Numbered from the stretch's first letter, positions 1 to 8,150 are shown. The stretch: 19,949 bases of DNA from Desulfovibrio sp. (GCA_031281815.1 JAITEY010000250.1:1-19949), one strand, 5' to 3'. The notes: generated from the letters alone by a model not told the origin. Made by a program: numbers and translations.

Positions 1-2
1 AC

Positions 3-34
3 AGCGCCCGTGCGCTCTTCGCCGGCGCTTTTTT
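3..34 (+). terminator. Intrinsic terminator-like hairpin at the left edge
   Basis: AGCGCC at 3-8 can pair with GGCGCT at 24-29, and the right arm runs into six T residues (29-34). This is the form of a rho-independent terminator for a plus-strand gene that ends left of the window. The stem is short and the loop is 15 bases, so it is only moderately convincing. The rest of 37-229 holds no gene that I can support; it contains one copy of the hairpin repeat described separately. Confidence 0.4.
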
Positions 35-145
35 CCGTCGTGCCGTTACAGTTTTCCGGTTTTTTGCCGTTGTCCGGGGATGCGTTCATCGGAATTTCCT
101 TATGCCGGCCTGCAACCGCTCCCTCAGGGGAGTTTCCGGGCCGGC

Positions 146-165
146 TCCCGGCAAAGCCGGGAATA
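146..165. repeat. Hairpin repeat, copy 1 (TCCCGGC-AAA-GCCGGGA)
   Basis: A perfect 7-bp stem (146-152 with 156-162) closes a 3-base AAA loop and is followed by ATA. A second copy with one loop difference lies at 993-1012, so the two flank the PAP2 phosphatase gene at both ends. There is no T-run, so it is not a canonical terminator. It could be a small dispersed hairpin repeat. Confidence 0.45.
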
Positions 166-229
166 TCGTTTCTATACCCCTTTCCTTCAGGGAGAGGCAA
201 GCAGTCCGGCTCCGACTGCCGGAACGGGG

Positions 230-907
230 TCAGCTTGCGAACGGGGGCCTTTGAGGAATGAAACGCGGCGTTCTCCGGCTGCAGATGCTGTGAATGAAAA
301 CATTGCCCGCCGCCCCGATGCACATGCCGGCCGCAACATCGCTCAGGTGGTGCATCAGCAGATAGATGCGGGAAAAACCCAACAACGCGAGCAGCAGACC
401 CAGCAGCAGGGAAAGCGCGTACTTTCGGAATACGGATGCCGTGCAGGACACGGACAGCGCAACGGCCGCGGTATGCCCGGACGGAAAGGAATGCTGGTCC
501 GTGTCCATGAAAGAAAAGGGCGCGGCTTCCGCTCCGTTCAGGACGGCATAGGGTCTGGGCAGTCCGGCGCTGATTTTGATGACTCGGACCAAAAGGAAGG
601 CAAAACAGGCCTGAGCGAGAAAAAATACCAGCGCGAAACGCAGAAGCGGCCTGTTTTTCGTGAGCGCGGCGCGCAGCAGCACGATGCCGTAGGCGGCATA
701 AAAGAAAAAGGGCACCACCCGGGACAGTTCCCGCATGACGGACGTGAGGACGGGGTACTCGGCGCCGATACGCGCAAAAGCGGCGGTTACGGCGTCGTCC
801 GTGCCGACGAAGACACACAGCAGGCCGAGGGTCACGGCGAGGGGCGCCAGACAGACAAGCTGGTGCGCCCACGGGAAGCTTGAAGGCGTCGCGGCGTCGG
901 CATGCAT
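230..907 (-). CDS. PAP2-family membrane phosphatase
   Basis: A 225-residue integral membrane protein with the three acid-phosphatase signature blocks of the PAP2 superfamily. K-X6-RP is at residues 111-119, PSGH at 142-145 and SR-X5-H-X3-D at 179-190, so the catalytic His and Asp are present. Hydrophobic segments near 17-35, 65-80, 90-110, 147-158 and 165-180 fit a multi-span enzyme. Family members remove phosphate from lipids such as undecaprenyl pyrophosphate, phosphatidate or phosphatidylglycerophosphate; the sequence does not tell which substrate is used here. The frame is open further upstream, but the ATG at 907 begins the protein-like sequence. No Shine-Dalgarno precedes it; instead a promoter-like element lies only 6 bases upstream, so the mRNA may be leaderless. 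It stands alone, divergent from the TPR gene. Confidence 0.85.
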   Translation of the reverse strand: MHADAATPSSFPWAHQLVCLAPLAVTLGLLCVFVGTDDAVTAAFARIGAEYPVLTSVMRELSRVVPFFFYAAYGIVLLRAALTKNRPLLRFALVFFLAQACFAFLLVRVIKISAGLPRPYAVLNGAEAAPFSFMDTDQHSFPSGHTAAVALSVSCTASVFRKYALSLLLGLLLALLGFSRIYLLMHHLSDVAAGMCIGAAGNVFIHSICSRRTPRFIPQRPPFAS

Positions 908-913
908 GGCGGA

Positions 914-941
914 AATATAGAGAAGCCTGAAAAAGTCGCAA
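914..941 (-). promoter_or_regulatory. Candidate promoter of the PAP2 gene
   Basis: Read on the minus strand, TTGCGA (936-941) is followed after 16 bases by TATATT (914-919). The latter matches the sigma-70 -10 consensus at five of six positions. Transcription would begin at or within a base or two of the ATG at 907. This is a pattern match only. Confidence 0.4.
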
Positions 942-992
942 GCATTTTTTTCGTCCGCGTCGCCGCGTTGTGCGCGGAGATTCCTTCTTGAC

Positions 993-1012
993 TCCCGGCA
1001 AGGCCGGGAATA
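993..1012. repeat. Hairpin repeat, copy 2 (TCCCGGC-AAG-GCCGGGA)
   Basis: A perfect 7-bp stem (993-999 with 1003-1009) and 3-base AAG loop, followed by ATA, nearly identical to 146-165. TTGACT at 988-993 overlaps its left edge and could act as a -35 element for the TPR gene, but the -10 (around TACCTT, 1011-1016) is poor. Nothing else recognisable lies in the 908-1151 spacer apart from the PAP2 promoter candidate. Confidence 0.45.
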
Positions 1013-1151
1013 CCTTGCGGGCACAGCTTTTCCCCGAAAACGGACATCGCATCCGGTCTCTATCCGCTTCCACGTCGTCCCCGCGCGGCGGCGGCCGGTG
1101 CCGGTTGCCGGCAATACTACGCACAGGGACGACATACCAAGGAAAAACGTT

Positions 1152-3488
1152 GTGAAACGCCGTTGCCGCATCACATATCTTCTGAGCCTCCTGCTGCTTT
1201 CCGCACCGGGATTCGACAATGCCGCTTACGGCGCAAGCCGCGCCGAATCAGCGATTACTTCGGCCGCAGCAGGCAAATGCGATGAAGCGGCTGTCGAAGC
1301 CGCCGCCGTGCCGGAGCAGGAACCCGGCGCCGTCGAGGCCTGCATCGCCGCCGCCCGCTGTTACGCAAAACAGAACAAGCCCGCCGAAGCCGTCCCTCTC
1401 CTGGAAAAGGCCCTGGCCGTCAACGCCGAAAACGAGGATGCCGTCACCGGTCTGGCCGCGGCCCTGCTCCAAACCGGCGAACACGACAAGGCCAAAGGAC
1501 TGCTGACCGGCCTGCTGGACAAAAAACCGGCCTCCGATGAAGCCCTGACCTTGCTGGTCTTCCTTGCCGAACAGGACGGTGATGCGGCAACGGCGGAAAA
1601 TTATCTGAAGAAACGCCTGGACCAGGACCCCGACAACGACAATCTGCTGTTCCGCCTCGGAGATTTCTACCTGGGCTCCGGAACCCCGGACAAAGCCGTT
1701 GCCCTGTTGGAAGCCCGGCTGGAACGCAAGCCCGACGCGCAGGCGGTGCGCAGCCGCTTGGCCGGATTGCTGGCGTCCTCGGGCAAGAGCGAGCAGGCCC
1801 TCGCCCTTCTCGACAAGGCGCCGAAGCAGGACGGCGACATCAAATTGGTCAGGGCGGGCATCCTGTTGCGCGTCGGCCGTCTCGACGAAGGCGAGTCGAC
1901 CCTGAAAGCGCTGCTGGATGATCCCAGGGACAAGGCGCAGGCCGACGAGGCGCGTATCGGGCTGACGGAACTGTATATGCAGACCGGCAGGGCAGGGGAG
2001 GCGGAAAAGCAGGCCGATGCCTTAATAACGGCAAACCCCGGCAGACCGGAAGGCTATCTCATACGCGGGCGCATCCGCTATGCCGAAAAGAATTTCGCAG
2101 GCGCCGCCGACGACTTTGAGACGGTCGTCAAGGCAGTTCCCGACGACTACCGGACCGCGCTGTCCCTTGCCGAAGCCCGCAATGCAGCGGGCAACACCCA
2201 GGCTGCCGAAAACGCCGTAACCCGCGTGCTGTCGAACGCGCCGCAGTACGCCCCGGCCTACCTCACCCTGGCTGATATCTATCTCACGCGCAATATGCCG
2301 GACGCGGCATTGATGATTCTGGACATGGGCCGCAAGGCGGTCCCGGACGACACCTCCATCCCCATGGCCGCCTCCGCTGTCCTGTCCCAATTGCAGCGTT
2401 ACGGCGATGCCGTAAAAATGCTGGAACAGCCGGCGGAGAACAAGAACCCCCAGGTGGCCGAAACCGCCTTGTTGCGCATTGCCGCGCTGTACACGGCCCA
2501 AAAGAATATCGCCAAGGCCGTGGCCGCCTATGACCGCCTGCTCGCGCTCAACCCGGCCTCGACCATCGCCGCCGAAGGCCGCATCCGGGCGCAAATCGGC
2601 GCGAAACAGCAAAAAGCCGCTCTGGTCTTTGCCGAGAAACGGCAGAAAGATCGCCCCGACGATGCCGCCGCCGCCTTTATGGTCGGGGAATGCGCCGTAG
2701 CCGCGGGCGACGCGCAGAAAGCGGAAAAGTCCTACCTCCGCGCCCTTGATCTCGCCCCCTCCTGGGAACAGCCCCTGCTGATGCTGGTCCGCATTTACGG
2801 CGCGACCAAACGTGCCGACAAGGCCGTAAAACTCTGCAGCGACCTGTATGCCGCGCACCCGGACAACCTCAACGCCGCAATGTACGCGGCCATGATCCTG
2901 GAACAGACGGGCAAATTTTCCGAGGCCGAAACCCGCTACCGCAAACTCATCGCGGACAAGCCGGAATACCTGGCCGCCGCCAACAATCTGGCCTTTCTCC
3001 TGACCCGGCACAAGCCTACACCGGAACGCCTGGAGGAGGCCGAGGAACTGGCCGGCAAGGCCGCCGCCGGCGGCGCCTCGCAGCCTCTGGATACCCTGGG
3101 CTGGGTACGTATGCTGCGCGGCAACGCCGCCGGAGCGGAAGAAACCCTGCGCGGAGCGCTGGCGGCCAAACAGGACAATACCTTTGCCCGTTACCACCTG
3201 GCCGAAGTGCTGGCCGCATCCGGGGATGAGGAAAAAAAGAAGGAAGCCGAGGAACTGCTCAAAGCGCCTGCGGCCGATAAAGCTTTTCCCTTGCGGGCCG
3301 ATGCCGAAAAACTGCTCAAACGCCTGCGCGGCGCCGCGCCTGCCGCTGCGGCGCAGGCCAAGCCCGCACAGGCGAAACCCGCGCAGGCCAAACCGGCGCA
3401 AAGCAAACCCGCTCGGAATAAACCGGCGCAGAGCAAGCCCGCCCGGAATAAACCGGCATCGGGCAAAGGCGCCGCATCCGCCGGGTAG
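1152..3488 (+). CDS. Exported tetratricopeptide-repeat protein with a Lys/Ala/Pro tail
   Basis: A 778-residue protein made almost wholly of TPR helices, with recurring patterns such as A-X-L-L-X-K-A-L-X-X-X-P-X-N. TPR arrays are protein-interaction scaffolds, often acting in envelope assembly or secretion. The N-terminus (KRRCR, then a Leu/Ser-rich core ending near AAYGA) looks like a Sec signal peptide, so the protein should be periplasmic or membrane-attached; no clear lipobox is visible. The GTG at 1152 is preferred over an upstream GTG at 1098 because AAGGA (1138-1142) lies at good spacing and the signal peptide then starts correctly. The C-terminus carries seven 5-residue repeats (AQAKP, AQSKP, ARNKP), giving a basic, flexible tail. 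It precedes valS by 50 bases and may be co-transcribed. The precise role is unknown. Confidence 0.8.
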   Translation: MKRRCRITYLLSLLLLSAPGFDNAAYGASRAESAITSAAAGKCDEAAVEAAAVPEQEPGAVEACIAAARCYAKQNKPAEAVPLLEKALAVNAENEDAVTGLAAALLQTGEHDKAKGLLTGLLDKKPASDEALTLLVFLAEQDGDAATAENYLKKRLDQDPDNDNLLFRLGDFYLGSGTPDKAVALLEARLERKPDAQAVRSRLAGLLASSGKSEQALALLDKAPKQDGDIKLVRAGILLRVGRLDEGESTLKALLDDPRDKAQADEARIGLTELYMQTGRAGEAEKQADALITANPGRPEGYLIRGRIRYAEKNFAGAADDFETVVKAVPDDYRTALSLAEARNAAGNTQAAENAVTRVLSNAPQYAPAYLTLADIYLTRNMPDAALMILDMGRKAVPDDTSIPMAASAVLSQLQRYGDAVKMLEQPAENKNPQVAETALLRIAALYTAQKNIAKAVAAYDRLLALNPASTIAAEGRIRAQIGAKQQKAALVFAEKRQKDRPDDAAAAFMVGECAVAAGDAQKAEKSYLRALDLAPSWEQPLLMLVRIYGATKRADKAVKLCSDLYAAHPDNLNAAMYAAMILEQTGKFSEAETRYRKLIADKPEYLAAANNLAFLLTRHKPTPERLEEAEELAGKAAAGGASQPLDTLGWVRMLRGNAAGAEETLRGALAAKQDNTFARYHLAEVLAASGDEEKKKEAEELLKAPAADKAFPLRADAEKLLKRLRGAAPAAAAQAKPAQAKPAQAKPAQSKPARNKPAQSKPARNKPASGKGAASAG
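3351..3455 (+). repeat. Seven 15-bp tandem repeats encoding A(Q/R)(A/S/N)KP
   Basis: Seven consecutive 15-base units in frame at the 3' end of the TPR gene. The first three encode AQAKP, and AQSKP and ARNKP then alternate. The alternation of the last four units suggests duplication of a 30-base pair of units. Copy number could vary among strains. Confidence 0.8.
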
Positions 3489-3538
3489 AGCAATGTAACC
3501 TTGAAAGTCTACATCGCTTCCAACGAGATGGAGATGTC

Positions 3539-6208
3539 ATGACCGATGCCCGTGATTCCGGCCTGCCCGCGGGCTACGAGCCGGAAGCCGTAGAGGCGCG
3601 CCGCCGCGCTTTATGGGAAGACCGGAAGCTGTTTACCCCCGACCTCGGCGCGGATGCCGAAGCCGGCGCTTTTTCCATCGTCATCCCGCCGCCCAACGTC
3701 ACCGGCAACCTGCACATGGGCCATGCCCTGAACCTGACGTTGCAGGACATCCTATGCCGGCATCAACGCCGGCTCGGCAGGCAGGTGCTGTGGGTTCCCG
3801 GCGAAGACCACGCCGGCATCGCCACTCAAAACGTCGTCGAACGCCGCCTGAAGGAAGAAGGCGTCAGCCGGCACGATTTGGGACGCGAGGCGTTTGTTGA
3901 ACGGGTTTGGCAATGGAAGGAAGAATACGGCAACAACATACGCCGCCAGATAAAGGCGATGGGCGCGTCCGTGGACTGGAGCAGGGAGCGTTTTACCCTC
4001 GACGAGGGGTTGTCACGCGCCGTGCGCAAGGTGTTTGTCCGCCTGTACCACGAGAGGATGATTTACAAGGGGTTGTATATCGTCAACTGGTGCAGCCGTT
4101 GCCGCACCGCCCTGGCCGACGACGAGGTCGAACACAGGACGCTCAAGGGCATGTTGAGCTTTGTCCGCTATCCTTTGGAAGACGGTTCCGGACACATCAC
4201 CGTAGCGACCACCAGGCCGGAGACCATGCTCGGCGACACGGCCGTGGCCGTACACCCCGAAGACGAGCGTTACCGGGCTCTGATCGGGAAAAAGGCGCGC
4301 CTTCCCCTGCTTGGCCGCGTCCTGCCGATTATCGCCGACCCCTATGTGGACCGTGAATTCGGTACGGGCGCGCTCAAGGTCACTCCGGCCCACGATACCG
4401 ACGACTGGCGCCTGGGCCGCAAGCACGGGCTGGAGTGCGTACAGGTCATCGACGAAGACGGCAACATCAACGACAACGGAGGGGTTTATGCGGGCCTGTC
4501 CAGGGACAGGGCGCGCGACCGGATCGTCGTCGACCTGCGCGACGGCGGCTTTTTGGAAGAAGAGCGCCCCTGTGAGCACAATGTCGGACACTGCTACCGT
4601 TGCGGGTCAATCATCGAGCCGTTGCCTTCCACGCAGTGGTTCGTGTCCGTCAAACCTCTGGCGGAAAAAGCCCGCACGGCGGTGCCGGAGCAAACCCGCA
4701 TCTTTCCTTCCTCCTGGGTCAAAACCTACTACACTTGGCTGGACAACATCCGCGACTGGTGCATAAGCAGGCAGATATGGTGGGGACACCGCATCCCCGC
4801 GTGGACTTGCGAAGTGTGCGGTACGCTTATCGTGCAGGAGGACGCGCCGCAACGCTGTCCCGAATGTGCGGGGAGCAAGTTGACGCAGGACTCCGATGTG
4901 CTTGATACATGGTTTTCCTCCGCGCTTTGGCCTTTTTCCACCCTCGGCTGGCCGGACGACACCCCGGAAATGCGGCGTTTTTATCCAACGAGCGTGCTGG
5001 TCACCGGCTTCGACATCCTTTTTTTCTGGGTGGCGCGTATGCTGATGATGGGCCTGCATTTCACGGGCGAGGCGCCTTTCCGGCACTGCTATATTCATGC
5101 TCTGGTGCGTGACGCTCAGGGTAAAAAGATGTCCAAGTCGTCGGGCAACGTCATTGACCCGCTGCACATGATCGCCCGCTACGGCACGGACGCCCTGCGT
5201 TTCACGCTGGCGGCCTTTGCCGCCATGGGCCGGGATATCCGTCTTTCGGAAGAACGCATTGAAGGCTCCCGCCATTTCATGAACAAACTGTGGAACGCCG
5301 CGCGCTTCGCGCTCATGAACGCGGACGGGACGCCCGCCGCGCTCGGCCCCGGCGTGGTTCAGGGGCTGCACCACCGCTGGATTCTGTACCGCCTGGAAGA
5401 CCTGAAAACGCAGCAGGGCGCGGCATTGGACGAATACCGTTTCAACGACGCCGCCCAGGCGCTGTACAAATTCGTCTGGGGTGAGTTCTGCGACTGGTAT
5501 CTGGAACTGATCAAGACCGAACTGCGGGGGGAGGGCAGACCGCTCGCGCAGTCGGTGCTTTTTACCGTTTTGCGCGAAACCCTCGTGCTTCTGCATCCCC
5601 TTGTTCCGTTCATCACGTCGGAACTGTGGGACGCCCTGCCCGGCCGGGCAGCCGTCAAGGACATAGCCCTCATGCCCTTCCCCGCGCCCCGCGACGTCGC
5701 GGACTATGCTGAAGACGCCGGGCGCATGGAACTGCTCCAGGGGGCGATAACGGCCGTGCGTACTATTCGGGCGGAACTGAATATTCCCCCTTCGCGCAAG
5801 GCCGCCGCGCTGATACGTCCGCGTGACGCGGCGGCGCGGGCGCTGTTCGAAGAGCAACGGGAAGTCTTCACGGCGTTGGCGGGGCTGAACGACCTGCGTA
5901 TAGACCCGGCGGCGGAAGCCCCGCGGGCTTCCGCGAGCGCGGTGTCCTGCGGCAGCGAAATCATTGTGCCCCTCAAGGGATTGGTTGACTTTGCCGTGGA
6001 AGCGGCCCGCCTGGACAAGGAACTGGCGAAATTGGGCAAAGAGCGCGCAGCCCTGTCGGCCAAACTGGCCAATGCGGCCTTTGTGGAAAAGGCGCCCGCT
6101 GAAATCGTGGAACGCGACAGGGCGCGCACGGCGGAACTGGAACAGGCCGAGGCCAAGCTGAACGTTTTTCGGGAAATCTTCAGGCAGGAACCCGCCGCAG
6201 GAAACTGA
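3539..6208 (+). CDS. valS: Valine--tRNA ligase (ValRS)
   Basis: Cytoplasmic class-Ia aminoacyl-tRNA synthetase that charges tRNA-Val with valine and edits misactivated threonine. At 889 residues it is normal length. The HIGH-type motif is HMGH at residues 59-62, after IPPPNVTGNL. The CP1 editing domain lies roughly at 190-340 and includes TTRPETMLGD. A zinc-ribbon-like Cys pair set occurs at C424, C427, C440 and C443, and KMSKS is at 530-534. The C-terminus ends in the Lys/Glu/Ala-rich coiled-coil arm (about 815-880) that contacts the tRNA elbow. The ATG at 3539 has GGAG (3530-3533) at suitable spacing. It follows the TPR gene in the same direction and ends 39 bases before the convergent DUF3179 gene. 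Confidence 0.97.
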   Translation: MTDARDSGLPAGYEPEAVEARRRALWEDRKLFTPDLGADAEAGAFSIVIPPPNVTGNLHMGHALNLTLQDILCRHQRRLGRQVLWVPGEDHAGIATQNVVERRLKEEGVSRHDLGREAFVERVWQWKEEYGNNIRRQIKAMGASVDWSRERFTLDEGLSRAVRKVFVRLYHERMIYKGLYIVNWCSRCRTALADDEVEHRTLKGMLSFVRYPLEDGSGHITVATTRPETMLGDTAVAVHPEDERYRALIGKKARLPLLGRVLPIIADPYVDREFGTGALKVTPAHDTDDWRLGRKHGLECVQVIDEDGNINDNGGVYAGLSRDRARDRIVVDLRDGGFLEEERPCEHNVGHCYRCGSIIEPLPSTQWFVSVKPLAEKARTAVPEQTRIFPSSWVKTYYTWLDNIRDWCISRQIWWGHRIPAWTCEVCGTLIVQEDAPQRCPECAGSKLTQDSDVLDTWFSSALWPFSTLGWPDDTPEMRRFYPTSVLVTGFDILFFWVARMLMMGLHFTGEAPFRHCYIHALVRDAQGKKMSKSSGNVIDPLHMIARYGTDALRFTLAAFAAMGRDIRLSEERIEGSRHFMNKLWNAARFALMNADGTPAALGPGVVQGLHHRWILYRLEDLKTQQGAALDEYRFNDAAQALYKFVWGEFCDWYLELIKTELRGEGRPLAQSVLFTVLRETLVLLHPLVPFITSELWDALPGRAAVKDIALMPFPAPRDVADYAEDAGRMELLQGAITAVRTIRAELNIPPSRKAAALIRPRDAAARALFEEQREVFTALAGLNDLRIDPAAEAPRASASAVSCGSEIIVPLKGLVDFAVEAARLDKELAKLGKERAALSAKLANAAFVEKAPAEIVERDRARTAELEQAEAKLNVFREIFRQEPAAGN

Positions 6209-6247
6209 AGTGCCGGGGAAGCCGGAATAGGAATCTCACGGACGCAT

Positions 6248-7522
6248 TCACTCGAAAAATTCATCGCCGGGGATAATCCGGCTCTTGCGGTAAAACGACG
6301 CCCAGGCAAACCACATGGAGTCGACGGCAAGCACGGGCTTCAACGTCCGGTCGCGGAAGCGCCCGTAGCCGCAGTCCCCTTCGGGCGACCAGCGGCTTTT
6401 GCTCAATTCGTCCACGATTTCATCTTCAAACACGGTAAAACGTAAGGGATCCTCAAGGTCGGGCAAGTTGCGCTCGAAAATGCGCACGGCGTCCATGTCC
6501 CGGTCATGGAACGCGACCATGGGCACGTTGCCCAACGTGAAATTGACTACCCGCTCCTTGCGCACCTCGTCCTTGATCACCGCGCCGAACGCCTCTTCAA
6601 CCTCAATGCCGAGCACGCGCTTTTTCGGATGCAGCCTTGTGTCGATATAACTCACGGGAAACGGCAGACGCGTGTCGTCGTAATACGTGTCCCTGCGGTC
6701 ATAACTGCCGTACGGGTCTTTGCCGTAGGAACGCTTGAAGCCGGTCGAGCGGGACAACACCTCCGCCCGACCGCTGAACCTGCCGTCCAGCCCCCCGTAG
6801 CGCTGCTTGACGCCCTTCCAGCGGGCGGAAAGGACGGGGATGCGCTGCAAACGCTTGCCCCGGAAAGGCCCCTCGATGCACACCGCCATGAGTTGCACCC
6901 ATAGACTGCGGCTGATGCGGTCGTACAACACGGAATTGCCGTTGAGCAGCACACCCGACAGACCGAAGGACGAAGGGTACCTGCCGGCCATGGAACGGAA
7001 CGCGACCACCGACCCCGTCAACGGTGAATAGCTGACCGTATAGTTTGCCCCCTCCTTTTCCTCCTCTCCCGGCAGCGGCGGCGGCGGGAGCAGGCCGGAA
7101 GGATCGGGCAGCGCATCGTTCACGGCCTCATGCCAAACCATGACGCGTCTCGGGTAAATGCGCACCAGGTCGCCGGGGTAATGGACGACGAAGACGATTT
7201 CATCGTTGTCCATGGACAGGTCGGCATCGGAAACAGACAGGAACTGCGGCCTGTACAGCGCGGGGATTTTGTCCGCATCCAGGCCGGTGCGGGTCACAAT
7301 GTCGGACAGCTTGCGCAGGTCGTCCACGGAGTACCCCGGCATCTCCGTGGGCTGAAGCCCTTCTTCTCCGGCTGATGCGGAGGGAGCGGCGGACGGCGCG
7401 GCAAGAAGCGGGTCCGGTGCGGAAAGCGCAAGCAACAGCGCTGCAAGAAAGGCAGCGCATCCGGCGCGGACAGGCCTCGGCGCAACGCCGCACAACTGAT
7501 TCAACTGATTGAAGTAATACAA
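6248..7522 (-). CDS. DUF3179 domain protein, exported
   Basis: About 424 residues with the DUF3179 layout. It has a WHEAVND segment, a SPLTGSVVAF segment, then a block with FGLSGVLLNGNSVLYDR and SLWVQLMAVCIEGPFRGK. In many family members the middle motif is CPLCG-like; here both cysteines are replaced (SPLTG), so a metal or redox role for them is unlikely in this protein. The N-terminus has two arginines followed by an Ala/Leu-rich core ending near LLAAPSA, consistent with a signal peptide. No ATG or GTG is available. TTG at 7522 is preceded by GGGAAG at short spacing; TTG at 7570 is also in frame but has no ribosome site. The 5' end is made of tandem-repeat DNA. The biochemical function of DUF3179 is not known. 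It is last in a leftward run after rho. Confidence 0.7.
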   Translation of the reverse strand: MYYFNQLNQLCGVAPRPVRAGCAAFLAALLLALSAPDPLLAAPSAAPSASAGEEGLQPTEMPGYSVDDLRKLSDIVTRTGLDADKIPALYRPQFLSVSDADLSMDNDEIVFVVHYPGDLVRIYPRRVMVWHEAVNDALPDPSGLLPPPPLPGEEEKEGANYTVSYSPLTGSVVAFRSMAGRYPSSFGLSGVLLNGNSVLYDRISRSLWVQLMAVCIEGPFRGKRLQRIPVLSARWKGVKQRYGGLDGRFSGRAEVLSRSTGFKRSYGKDPYGSYDRRDTYYDDTRLPFPVSYIDTRLHPKKRVLGIEVEEAFGAVIKDEVRKERVVNFTLGNVPMVAFHDRDMDAVRIFERNLPDLEDPLRFTVFEDEIVDELSKSRWSPEGDCGYGRFRDRTLKPVLAVDSMWFAWASFYRKSRIIPGDEFFE

Positions 7523-7655
7523 TGTCTTCCCGGAAAACAACGCATCAGGCGCGGACGTACCGCGGCGCAACGTTGCACAACGGATTCAAGTAAGTCAAGG
7601 CAGTACCGGAAAACAGCGCATCCGGCATGGACAGGCGTCAGCGCAACCGGGTCTC
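7457..7655. repeat. Diverged tandem repeats, period about 76-85 bp
   Basis: Three direct copies begin with GCATCMGGC at 7457, 7542 and 7618. Copies 1 and 2 align along their whole length (GCGCAACG, GCACAAC, GATTCAA, CCGGAAAACA blocks), with an extra 9 bases in copy 1; the third is partial. The array starts inside the last codons of the 127-residue gene, fills the spacer, and continues into the 5' coding part of the DUF3179 gene. Confidence 0.65.
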
Positions 7656-8021
7656 CAAATCGTCGACAAGCGCCTGCAACTTGTCCGGCTCCCCCTCCTT
7701 GTGGTTGTCACGGTAAAGCAGGGCGGACATGTAAAATACCGAGCCGAGGTCCAGGGCCGTGCGCGCGCCGTCGGCAAAGGCGCGCAGGGCCGAGCGCGTT
7801 TTCCGGCGCTCGGCGTCGGGCAGGGCGTCCAGCAGGTCGGCGGCCTTGCTTTCAAGGTCAATCAGCGTCTGCGCCCGCTGCTCCATCAGGGCGCGGTGCC
7901 GCCCGGTGTCCTTGTCCGCATACAGGGCGCTGCGGGCTTCCCGTTCCAGCATCCCGACGCGGGCGGCGCCGTCACGCAACATATCAAGAAGTAAGGAATA
8001 ATCCGCTTGTACTTCCGCCAT
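7638..8021 (-). CDS. Small helical protein of unknown function downstream of rho
   Basis: A 127-residue protein, charged and almost entirely predicted helical, rich in Ala, Leu, Arg, Asp and Glu (for example the stretch around LEREARSAL). No signal peptide or membrane segment is visible and I do not recognise a family. The ATG at 8021 is well supported by AAGGA ending 6 bases upstream. It lies 98 bases after rho in the same direction and is likely co-transcribed unless the palindrome between them stops transcription. The heptad-like pattern of hydrophobic residues suggests a coiled coil, possibly an adaptor or regulator; that is inference. Confidence 0.65.
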   Translation of the reverse strand: MAEVQADYSLLLDMLRDGAARVGMLEREARSALYADKDTGRHRALMEQRAQTLIDLESKAADLLDALPDAERRKTRSALRAFADGARTALDLGSVFYMSALLYRDNHKEGEPDKLQALVDDLETRLR

Positions 8022-8032
8022 GGCCTGTCCTT

Positions 8033-8150
8033 TTCCGGCGTATCCGCGCCCGGGCGCGGATACGGTTGTTCACGGCATGAAGCAATTCCGCTTCCGGCGT
8101 GTTCGCGCCCGAGCGAGGGCTATTTGTTCATGACATTCAAAAATTCCGCA
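8033..8150. repeat. Tandem duplication (about 59 bp) of the rho 3' end and spacer
   Basis: TTCCGGCGT-led copies begin at 8033 and 8092. Both contain a GCGCCCGRGCG core, then TTGTTCA, then ATTCCG. The right copy includes the last codons and stop of rho. The left copy, read in the same frame on the minus strand, still resembles the Rho tail (ELLHAVN against EFLNVMN), so it looks like a decayed duplication of the gene end. Confidence 0.55.
8039..8064. repeat. Perfect 26-bp palindrome between rho and the next gene
   Basis: CGTATCCGCGCCC (8039-8051) is followed directly by its exact reverse complement (8052-8064). In RNA this is a very stable stem with a minimal loop. No T-run follows on either strand, so it is not a standard intrinsic terminator. 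It could be an mRNA processing or stability element, or a binding site for a dimeric protein. It lies only 17 bases upstream of the ATG of the next gene. Confidence 0.75.

Noticed and set aside
80..883. 267-residue open frame on the plus strand across the PAP2 gene
   Set aside because: Composition is Gln/Gly/Arg-rich with no recognisable domain, and it lies antisense to a gene that has all three PAP2 motifs. It is a high-GC shadow.
2022..3401. 459-residue open frame antisense to the TPR gene
   Set aside because: Gly/Arg-rich shadow of a repetitive high-GC coding sequence; no domain or ribosome site.
3351..3455. CRISPR-like array
   Set aside because: The 15-base units are contiguous, in frame and encode a peptide repeat; there are no spacers. 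No CRISPR array was seen elsewhere in the window.
4607..5857. 416-residue open frame antisense to valS
   Set aside because: The plus strand is unambiguous valyl-tRNA synthetase, and the antisense frame shows no protein-like features.
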